From contig PAIY01000142.1 in NCBI GenBank assembly GCA_002704825.1, positions 1-40,261 of the forward strand: a DNA stretch of 40,261 nucleotides, in the 5' to 3' direction. The notes beneath the pieces were generated by a model. The model saw only the letters and a list, made by a program, of their open reading frames with translations. It was not told where the DNA came from and searched no databases. The DNA comes from Phycisphaeraceae bacterium (GTDB taxonomy: Bacteria; Planctomycetota; Phycisphaerae; Phycisphaerales; Phycisphaeraceae). The position numbers and the translations under genes were made by a program. Positions within the stretch are counted from its first letter, which is position 1; each line of letters begins with the position of its first letter. Shown here piece by piece: positions 34,150 to 40,261 of this stretch.

Positions 34150-35523
34150 TCAGGTGCCGAACAACCGAGCTGGCTTCTTGGCTTTGATTCTCAGGCGGAC
34201 CTGATTTTCATCAGGCTTGGGCAAGGCAGCAAAACCGTTGTTTTTCCAGGTGTATTGCCACTGCTCGTCCTTGGGAGGCAGGTAGTGATAAATGAGAATC
34301 AGGCCAGCAACGAAGCTGTAGAGCCAGAGGATGGGACTGATCCATCGGTGAGTCATCATGGCGGAGATAGCTATTGCATATCCAACCATCGCGATTGGTT
34401 GCAGGAGCAGGATATCAAACCGGCGAATCCACCAGTAACCCAATTGATAACGGACATAAATTGGAACCGGGCAGGTAATGAACCATCGGCCAATGTTGAC
34501 CAAAGCGAAACCCAGTACGGGTATGACCAGAAAATAGATGATCTGATGTTTGTCAACGATGGAGGGAAGTCGATAGCCCGACATTTCCGGGTTTTCCATT
34601 GCTTCACGAGCAAGGACGTTCATGATCCGTTGCATTAGTTCAATGCTGATGACAACGGTCATATGAAACAGCCAGCAGCCGAGCATGCCCATGAGCATTT
34701 TGCCCCGCAGTGTCCATGAATAAGACGGTTTGTCTGGCGCCAGGTAATACATCGTGCCGGTGTAGCGACCGATGTCATAGGCTTGAGAACGCAGTTGTTT
34801 GAAGGGGTCGGTTTGATAATTTGCTTCAAGCCACTGGAAAGTCCGCAGGTTGTATCGCACCGCGTTGAGGCACAGCAGGTAAATCACCATCAGAACTACG
34901 CAGCCGATGTAGACGTTGTAGTGCGGGTGAATCACCAGTGGCAATAGAAGTGTGATCACCGGCAACTCATAGCGATGGTGACGACATTGCCCAAAATAAA
35001 TCACGATGTTGAGCAATGTCAGAAGCAATACCGCTGCGACGATTCCCAGGCCAAAACCAAACCAAGGACCGCTGCCCAGGAACCATTGGAGTTTGATCAG
35101 AAATGGATGATCCGGCATGGCCCATAGCGTTGACCATGCTGCAAGTTGCGTGATGCCGAAAATCAGCAGGTAATCGAGCCATGTGTGAAAGCATTTGCCA
35201 AACGGTAAGGGATCGCCGTATTCCCATGTACTATTGATCAGGTAGGCTTTGTAGTTTTTACTGAGTAATGGATTGTTGGCAATGCGAAATACGATCACGA
35301 TCAGTGTCATCGCACCCAGTAAAAACAGTTGGCAGACCAGCCGAACTGCATCTGGATCAGTCGGAGTCATGTCGCCAGCAGCCTGTCGGTTTTCACTTGC
35401 AATGCTCGCAACGAAAACACTCACCGGCCAACATAAAAAATAGGGGATCAGCAGAATCTTGAAGATCGAAATGAGGTGTCGATGTTCTTGCCAGGTTGAT
35501 GTAAGGTATCGGTTTTTTCTCAT
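34150..35523 (-). CDS. Polytopic membrane protein, probable ABC transporter permease
   Basis: The 457-residue protein has about ten hydrophobic segments (for example ILLIPYFLCWPVSVFVASIA, FGLGIVAAVLLLTLLNIVIY, LPVITLLLPLVIH, IIYFLVIPVLGFALVNIG). A soluble stretch lies mid-way (RTFQWLEANYQTDPFKQLRS). No sequence family is recognised. Its start overlaps the stop of the upstream ABC ATPase by four bases (ATGA), so it is read as the membrane partner of that ATPase. Substrate and direction are unknown. hrpA lies downstream on the same strand. Confidence 0.75.
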   Translation of the reverse strand: MRKNRYLTSTWQEHRHLISIFKILLIPYFLCWPVSVFVASIASENRQAAGDMTPTDPDAVRLVCQLFLLGAMTLIVIVFRIANNPLLSKNYKAYLINSTWEYGDPLPFGKCFHTWLDYLLIFGITQLAAWSTLWAMPDHPFLIKLQWFLGSGPWFGFGLGIVAAVLLLTLLNIVIYFGQCRHHRYELPVITLLLPLVIHPHYNVYIGCVVLMVIYLLCLNAVRYNLRTFQWLEANYQTDPFKQLRSQAYDIGRYTGTMYYLAPDKPSYSWTLRGKMLMGMLGCWLFHMTVVISIELMQRIMNVLAREAMENPEMSGYRLPSIVDKHQIIYFLVIPVLGFALVNIGRWFITCPVPIYVRYQLGYWWIRRFDILLLQPIAMVGYAIAISAMMTHRWISPILWLYSFVAGLILIYHYLPPKDEQWQYTWKNNGFAALPKPDENQVRLRIKAKKPARLFGT

Positions 35524-36293
35524 GAGGACACCTCGAAATAGTCGTCGACATGCTTATTGCCATCAGGATGAATGATCTGTTCCAGGGCGTCGCTGAGTGT
35601 TTGGGTCTGTGTTTGGTTTTTCAGTTCCTCTGCTGTGGCACAGGCAGCGATCTGTCCGTCTTTGATGATGGCAATGCGATGCGCAAGATCCTCAACGAGT
35701 TCGGGGACGGGGACCGCCATCATGATGGTAATGTCCTGCCGCTGGGCGAGTTTGGCCAGGAACTGATGGAGTACACGCAGCGCGGAGGAATCCAAGCCGC
35801 CGGAGAAGGGTTCATCGAGAATCATCACGGGTGATTCGGTGACCAGTGCGCCGCAGATACCGATTTTCTTTTTTTGCCCCGTGGAGTAACCGCTCATATC
35901 CGAGTCTGCATTGTCTGTCAGGTCAAAGAGGTCCAGGAGTTTATCAACGTGATCGAAAAGTCGGTCTTCTTCAACGCGATACATCCTACCGATGGCAAAG
36001 AGATATTCCCGGCCGGTCACTGATGGGGGCAACCAGGGGGAGTCTGAAAGGTAGACGATTTTTCGTCGGATCGCTTTTTCAGTTTCAATGGTCGATCGTC
36101 GGACCTTGCCGTGGATTTTGACTTCACCCTGGATTGGCGAGAAGAGTCCGGCAGCGATGGAGAGCAGGGTACTTTTGCCCATGCCGTTGGGGCCCATGAC
36201 GCAGAGCAGTTCGCCGGTGTTGACGGTGAGATTGACGTTACGGAGCGTGGGCTTGATGCCGTAGTGATGGGTGATGTTGATCAGTTCGATCAT
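35520..36293 (-). CDS. ABC transporter ATP-binding protein
   Basis: The 257-residue ATPase has Walker A GPNGMGKST (34-42), signature SGYSTGQKKKIGI (134-146) and Walker B VMILDEPFSGGLD (156-168). Where most ABC ATPases have the H-loop His after the Walker B region (usually S/T-H), this protein reads MMAVPVPELVEDLAHR (191-206), without a His in the expected place. The YSTGQ signature and general form match the ATPases of drug/antibiotic-type exporters with separate permeases. It is coupled to the membrane protein gene by a four-base overlap. Confidence 0.85.
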   Translation of the reverse strand: MIELINITHHYGIKPTLRNVNLTVNTGELLCVMGPNGMGKSTLLSIAAGLFSPIQGEVKIHGKVRRSTIETEKAIRRKIVYLSDSPWLPPSVTGREYLFAIGRMYRVEEDRLFDHVDKLLDLFDLTDNADSDMSGYSTGQKKKIGICGALVTESPVMILDEPFSGGLDSSALRVLHQFLAKLAQRQDITIMMAVPVPELVEDLAHRIAIIKDGQIAACATAEELKNQTQTQTLSDALEQIIHPDGNKHVDDYFEVSS

Positions 36294-36435
36294 GATTGGA
36301 TGTCCCCGTGCGTGACGTGTTGGGTGTCATTGTAAAACGGATACCGATGGCATGCACAGGAAAATGATCAACCCGTTTGGCGGAAATGGGAATGAAGGTT
36401 GGGCGGAGCGATGTGGGATAAATGCGAGCGTTGTC

Positions 36436-36455
36436 GCGCTAAACCGCAAGCGGTT
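36436..36455. repeat. 20-nt repeat overlapping the end of the ferredoxin gene
   Basis: Identical to 15681-15700 (GCGCTAAACCGCAAGCGGTT). Here it supplies the stop codon and last few codons (PLAV) of the minus-strand ferredoxin gene, so a repeat has been taken into a reading frame or has extended it. Confidence 0.75.
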
Positions 36456-37200
36456 GGGAGTCGGGCGGGGTTGGGTCATCCATGGATCGGATCGGGGTGA
36501 TCTGGATTGCAGCGGGCGTGGTGGGGCAGACCCATTCGCAGACGCCGCAGCCGGTGCAGCCTTCTTCGTGGACTTCGATTTCGCCAGCATCATTGATGCT
36601 CAGCGCCTTGTCACCGACGGGACATTGGCTCACGCAGGCCTGGCAATCACGCTGACAGTCGCTGATTTCATCCGCTCCCTCATCGACTTTGGCGGTGCGG
36701 AAGCAGACGCTGTGATCCACGACAGCCAAGCCCATGTTGATGTCGTTGAGTGAGGCGACAAGGTCCAACGCACCGCTGGGACAGCTCTGCATGCAGGCCA
36801 TGTCTTCGCACATGATGCAGGGCAGGCGTCGGGCTTCGATGTAGGGCTTGCCGCCTGCGATGGGGTTATCGGAACTTGAATCGATCAAAATGCAGTTTGC
36901 AGGGCAAATCTGGGCACATTGGCCACACGATTCACAAGTTTGTAAAAATTTTTTTTCGGGCAGCGCACCGGGGGGGCGTAACCAGTTATCCGGACGTGAA
37001 AGGGTTGGTTTGGGCCTGGATTCGGCAATATTTGCGCGGTTTTGGGGGGTTGGGTCGTCCGGTTTGATGAATTGGGTGGCTCGTGAGGCCATCGCTTTGC
37101 CCGCGGATTCGGCGTGATCGAGACCTTTTAGCAAAACTTTTCGAAAAAAATCACGCCGGTTGGCCGATAACAATTCTTGTTCGGTCTTTTTCTTTTTCAT
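36439..37200 (-). CDS. NapG/MauM-like 4Fe-4S ferredoxin
   Basis: The 253-residue protein has a Cys pattern for about four 4Fe-4S clusters: CESCGQCAQICPANC, CIMCEDMACMQSCPSGA, CQRDCQACVSQCPVGD and CTGCGVCEWVCPTTP. It resembles NapG/MauM electron carriers that pair with NapH-type membrane ferredoxins. The N-terminus has a twin-arginine-like NRRDFFRK, but the following stretch is not hydrophobic, so export by Tat is doubtful. A NapH-like partner domain is part of the fusion protein at 287-2569, some 34 kb away. The ATG at 37200 (MKKKKTEQ) is chosen over an upstream in-frame ATG because GGAAAG precedes it. Confidence 0.85.
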   Translation of the reverse strand: MKKKKTEQELLSANRRDFFRKVLLKGLDHAESAGKAMASRATQFIKPDDPTPQNRANIAESRPKPTLSRPDNWLRPPGALPEKKFLQTCESCGQCAQICPANCILIDSSSDNPIAGGKPYIEARRLPCIMCEDMACMQSCPSGALDLVASLNDINMGLAVVDHSVCFRTAKVDEGADEISDCQRDCQACVSQCPVGDKALSINDAGEIEVHEEGCTGCGVCEWVCPTTPAAIQITPIRSMDDPTPPDSQPLAV

Positions 37201-37283
37201 ACCGGACTTTCCGCCTGCTTGCCGATGTATCAGCATGTGGGTACAGGACTATATGCTAAGCCTTAGGGAAAGGATTCACAACG

Positions 37284-37934
37284 ATGGCCAGGCTGAACTT
37301 AATCATTGCTTTGATGGGTGTGATGTTCTTAACAGGATGTTGGGAGGATGTGAGTATTGATCGTCACACCTTCCGCAGCACGCCGCACCTCCCGGCGACG
37401 GTGGTGCTCATGGACACGACCACACACGAAGAGTTCTGGAAGATGGACGTGCCGGTGTGCATGCGTCTTCGTTTGGACTTCTCTCGCGAACCGGAGATTG
37501 AAGGTTTCGTGTACAACGGCAACCCGGCTTCGGAGTTGACGTGGACACTGATGCCGGATGACAAGGACGAAGTGGTCGACCAGGGCCAGTGCTTCTTTGA
37601 CGGTTGTCGCCCGTTTTTGATGAAGGTGCGTTATCGCGATGCACCGGAGACACGTGACGGCAATGCTTCGATTGTCCGTAGTGCACCGGGCGCCAAGCCT
37701 GCAGGCATGACCTCGCAGACCATGCCAATGAGCCAGGCCGCCCCACAGCAGCGTCAGACGGTTCAGAGTGCAGCAGCACCTCAGCCGGCTCCCAGCAACG
37801 GGGCTGCGACACAGCAGGTCTATCAGGCCTACAGCAGTTCCGGTCAGACTTATACACAACCTGCTGGCCAGCAACAGGCTCAGCAGTCTCAAGAGATCAT
37901 CGTGCGTCCCGAGCCCCAGGCTTACGCATATTGA
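37284..37934 (+). CDS. Lipoprotein with a Gln/Ala/Pro-rich tail
   Basis: The 216-residue product has a lipoprotein signal (LIIALMGVMFLTGC, lipobox LTGC with Cys19). A globular part of about 110 residues follows, with HLPATVVLMDTTTHEEFWKM, a Cys in VPVCMRLRLDF and the pair QCFFDGC, which could form a disulfide. From about residue 135 the chain is low-complexity, rich in Gln, Ala, Pro and Ser (PQQRQTVQSAAAPQPAPSNG), with AYAY at the end. It should be anchored in a membrane facing the periplasm. AAAGGA precedes the ATG. No function is recognised. Confidence 0.75.
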   Translation: MARLNLIIALMGVMFLTGCWEDVSIDRHTFRSTPHLPATVVLMDTTTHEEFWKMDVPVCMRLRLDFSREPEIEGFVYNGNPASELTWTLMPDDKDEVVDQGQCFFDGCRPFLMKVRYRDAPETRDGNASIVRSAPGAKPAGMTSQTMPMSQAAPQQRQTVQSAAAPQPAPSNGAATQQVYQAYSSSGQTYTQPAGQQQAQQSQEIIVRPEPQAYAY

Positions 37935-37970
37935 TCTGAAACTGTGAACGACATAGTAAAACGCAAGGAG

Positions 37971-38001
37971 ACCGCAGGCCGCCATCAGCCTGCGGTTTTC
38001 T
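37971..38001 (+). terminator. Rho-independent terminator after the lipoprotein gene
   Basis: ACCGCAGGC (37971-37979) pairs perfectly with GCCTGCGGT (37988-37996), followed by TTTCT. It ends the lipoprotein transcript. Confidence 0.8.
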
Positions 38002-38041
38002 TATGTCTGAAATGGGCGATGTTTCGAGGTGACATGTCTTG

Positions 38042-38068
38042 AGCGACACGCAGTGTCGCAGCTATTTT
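38042..38068. repeat. 27-nt palindromic repeat, second copy
   Basis: Identical to 13970-13996, with GCGACAC-GCA-GTGTCGC at its core. It lies in the gap after the lipoprotein terminator. The rest of the gap (38069-38161) holds nothing recognised. Confidence 0.8.
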
Positions 38069-38161
38069 GTGATGTGTGCAGTAACAACATCATTGTTTGA
38101 TGCATCGTTAGTCACTTGGGAATAGCTGCTCACTGTGTGATGCTGATGTCTTGGAACATCG

Positions 38162-39151
38162 TTAAACAGTCCGTGACATCACGTCATCAATGATCTGACT
38201 TTCCGTCACGTGATCAGCTGATGCTGCGAAGTTCAGAACCAGTCGATGAGACAGTACGGCGGGCGCGACGTGTTGAAGGTCTTCTTGCGAAGCTGTCGGG
38301 CGACCTTGCATGGCTGCCCGGGCACTTGCTGCCAAGAGTAAATGCTGAGAGGCACGCGGGCCGGCACCCCATTGCACATACGCACGGACTTTCCCGGTCG
38401 CATCATCACCATCCGGCCGCGTCGCACGGACCCAGGCGATGGCTTGTTGTGCGATCACATCACTGATGGGCATCTGTCGGATGAGTTTGGCCCAGGTGGC
38501 GACCTGCTGCTGCGATGCAACACCTTGGATTTGATCCAGCAGGGTTTCATCACGCAGTTGCGCGATCGCCAATTCATCTGCTGCGGTGGGGTAACGCATC
38601 ACGTAGCTGAACATGAACCGATCCAGTTGCGCTTCAGGCAGCAGGTATGTTCCCTCCTGTTCAATCGGATTCTGGGTGGCAATGACCATGAACGGATCGC
38701 TTAACGCGTGCGTGTGACCAGCGATGGTGACCTGCCGTTCCGCCATGGCTTGAAGCAAAGCAGCCTGCGTCCGTGGTGAGGCACGGTTGATCTCGTCAGC
38801 AAGCAAAAGACTGGTAAAAACCGGCCCTTTGACGAACTCGATGCGTCGGCTGGTGGGGGTGTCGCCTTGGATTAACTCCGTACCCAGGATGTCCCCGGGC
38901 ATAAGGTCGGCTGTGAACTGCACTCGCGCGGACGGCAAATCCAGGCTGTGTCCCAACGCGCGAACCAGCCGCGTCTTGGCCAACCCCGGCACGCCGATGA
39001 GCAGGACATGCCCGTGACAAAGCAATGCCGTGAGCAGCAGGTCCAGCGTTTGTTGTTGGCCGATGATCGCCTTACCGACCTGTTGGCGAAGTGCATCACA
39101 CGCTGGTGCGATGGCATCAAACTGCTGGATGTCCGCAGGGGTGTCGTTCAT
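38162..39151 (-). CDS. MoxR-family AAA+ ATPase
   Basis: The 329-residue ATPase has Walker A IGVPGLAKT (52-60), Walker B LLLADEINRA, the sensor segment FMVIATQNPIEQEGTYLLPEAQLDRF and a C-terminal lid domain. MoxR proteins act as chaperone-like ATPases, usually beside a DUF58 and VWA-domain protein; neither is within the window, although they could lie elsewhere. The ATG at 39151 (MNDTPADIQQ) is preferred, but one seven codons upstream is in frame. The next gene on the right is divergent. Confidence 0.9.
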   Translation of the reverse strand: MNDTPADIQQFDAIAPACDALRQQVGKAIIGQQQTLDLLLTALLCHGHVLLIGVPGLAKTRLVRALGHSLDLPSARVQFTADLMPGDILGTELIQGDTPTSRRIEFVKGPVFTSLLLADEINRASPRTQAALLQAMAERQVTIAGHTHALSDPFMVIATQNPIEQEGTYLLPEAQLDRFMFSYVMRYPTAADELAIAQLRDETLLDQIQGVASQQQVATWAKLIRQMPISDVIAQQAIAWVRATRPDGDDATGKVRAYVQWGAGPRASQHLLLAASARAAMQGRPTASQEDLQHVAPAVLSHRLVLNFAASADHVTESQIIDDVMSRTV

Positions 39152-39200
39152 GTGTTGACCAGCATACTGCAATTGGTGATGCGTTGGAACAGGCCGACCC

Positions 39201-39276
39201 CATGAGCCGCGTACGAAGTAACGGTTGGGTTGTACGCATGGTTTAAGACAACCGCTTACTTCGTGCGCGGCTCATG
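39201..39276. repeat. Inverted repeat CATGAGCCGCG...CGCGGCTCATG
   Basis: Arms at 39201-39227 and 39249-39276 are reverse complements with one mismatch and one extra base. A diverged right-hand arm also occurs at 16879-16904 (CAACCACTTACTTCGTGCGT, then GGCTC). Confidence 0.75.
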
Positions 39277-39384
39277 GATCTCGATGCGTGACATGAATGT
39301 TATTCGAGCATCTCACACCGCTAAAAAATCGTAAAAACATGCGGTAAATTCACGTTTTATAGCATTATGCCCGATAAATAGGGT

Positions 39385-40065
39385 ATGAAAACCGCCATTT
39401 GCTTGATCACCGTTTTGATGTGCACCAGCCTGCTTCACGCTCAGACCACGCAGCAGCTGCAACAGGTTCAACGCGTGGATCAGGCGGTGGCTGACCTTGA
39501 TGGGCTGAGTCGTTCGATTCGTCAGCAAGGTGCAGGTCTGCGATATGACGGCGAGCACACGTCGCTGTACGCGATCCCCGAAGAAAAACTCCAGCAGTTC
39601 CAGGTCTTCGGCCAAGCTGCCCAGACCACCGGCGTGCAGCACAAGAGTGCTTACCTGCGTGTCGCACCTGGCATTACTTCGCAGAGTGATCAAAGCTACT
39701 ACGTCGTTCGCAGCAACACCAAAGAAAGTGGCGTGGACAGTAATGTTGCATCATCACAGGATGGCGCGTTCATCGAAGTCATTCCTGCCAACACCGTCTT
39801 TATTCTCAGCCCGCAGGTCACCGACATGGCCCGTGGTGCTGACACGTCGCCTCAAGCAGCTTCAGCGGATGCTCATCCGGGCAATGCGCTGAGGCCTCAA
39901 CGCGTGGACAATCGGGTGACCGGTCAAATGGTCAGCCGACGAATTGACAATCGCTGCGAAGGACAACGGATTGATAACCGTGTCAGTAGCATGCCCAATC
40001 AGTCTCTGCGATACAAGGTGAATGAACCCATGCGTAAGCCACGCCCCAAAACCAGTGCTGAATAA
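39385..40065 (+). CDS. Exported protein with C-terminal R(V/I)DNR repeats
   Basis: The 226-residue product has a signal peptide (MKTAICLITVLMCTSLLHA, then Q). A short coiled-coil-like stretch follows (TTQQLQQVQRVDQAVADLDG), then a globular part with GAFIEVIPANTVFIL. The end is basic and carries RVDNRVTG, RRIDNRCEG and QRIDNRVSS, three units of an R(V/I)DNR repeat. No family is recognised; periplasmic or outer-membrane location is inferred. AGGG lies close to the ATG. No terminator was seen after it. Confidence 0.7.
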   Translation: MKTAICLITVLMCTSLLHAQTTQQLQQVQRVDQAVADLDGLSRSIRQQGAGLRYDGEHTSLYAIPEEKLQQFQVFGQAAQTTGVQHKSAYLRVAPGITSQSDQSYYVVRSNTKESGVDSNVASSQDGAFIEVIPANTVFILSPQVTDMARGADTSPQAASADAHPGNALRPQRVDNRVTGQMVSRRIDNRCEGQRIDNRVSSMPNQSLRYKVNEPMRKPRPKTSAE

Positions 40066-40261
40066 GACTGTTTGACAGCCTTGCCAATCTCAGAATGGAT
40101 CATGACGTTGTTGTTGTGCGCGTGTTGATTGGTAATGGTTTTCATGCCAGGGAGCTACGTCCCCCGGACCCCCTGTCGAGTTTGGGATGTCTTGGCAAGT
40201 GATGTAGCTGCATTGCATTCAAAGGAATTGAAGACTGTTTCGCGATGGGGTTCCACCCCAA
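40066..40261. other. Gene-free right end of the window
   Basis: No open frame of interest is seen. The sequence includes GGGAGCTACGTCCCCCGGAC near 40150 and a small palindrome TGGGGT-TCC-ACCCCA at the edge, possibly the start of another repeat that continues beyond the window. Confidence 0.35.

Noticed and set aside
1-40261. Complete defence system, prophage or insertion sequence
   Set aside because: Only one possible effector-like gene (22193-22999) was found, with no partner genes, integrase, transposase or phage structural genes around it.

Overview
The window looks like chromosomal DNA from a planctomycete, most likely of the Phycisphaerae type. The clues are several pseudopilin genes of the planctomycete kind (prepilin leader, 'DGHV'-like C-terminal motif), a GntR-type regulator paired with a pseudopilin and a secreted glycosidase, a dnaA gene with no dnaN beside it, Gram-negative envelope synthesis (lpxB), and scattered housekeeping genes with few large operons. 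No rRNA, tRNA, CRISPR array or transposase was recognised. The taxonomic call is inference from gene content only.

Layout: 1-4.2 kb holds a flavoprotein/polyferredoxin fusion and a glutamate-family dehydrogenase with a clear terminator. 4.2-7.6 kb is a tandem array of four pseudopilin paralogues behind a candidate promoter and a hairpin-rich leader. 7.6-12.6 kb carries valS and leuC (minus strand). 13-19.9 kb carries a CHAD protein, a small unknown gene, lpxB, a short-chain dehydrogenase, a repeat-packed gene-free stretch, an exported protein, a GNAT protein and panC. 20-25.3 kb carries a glycosyltransferase, prmC, an AT-rich gene with a deoxyribosyltransferase/TIR-like domain, dnaA and a candidate oriC. 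25.3-30.1 kb has a small membrane protein and a three-gene unit: GntR/LacI-type regulator, pseudopilin, secreted glycosidase. 30.1-37.2 kb is a minus-strand run: NapG-like ferredoxin, ABC ATPase plus membrane partner, and the helicase HrpA. 37.3-40.1 kb has a lipoprotein, a MoxR ATPase and an exported protein with R(V/I)DNR repeats.

The points most worth following up are: (i) a cluster of 'TTATCCCCA' boxes next to a dnaA whose DNA-recognition loop has Ser-Ser-His-Ser in place of the usual Arg-Asp-His-Thr; (ii) the four-gene pseudopilin array with relaxed cleavage sites and a 55-nt identical tract between two copies; (iii) the regulator-pseudopilin-glycosidase unit, with a well-formed promoter and a palindrome just downstream; (iv) several intergenic repeat families, one with covarying hairpin arms; (v) the AT-rich TIR/deoxyribosyltransferase-like gene behind dnaA. 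No complete new defence or mobile system is claimed.
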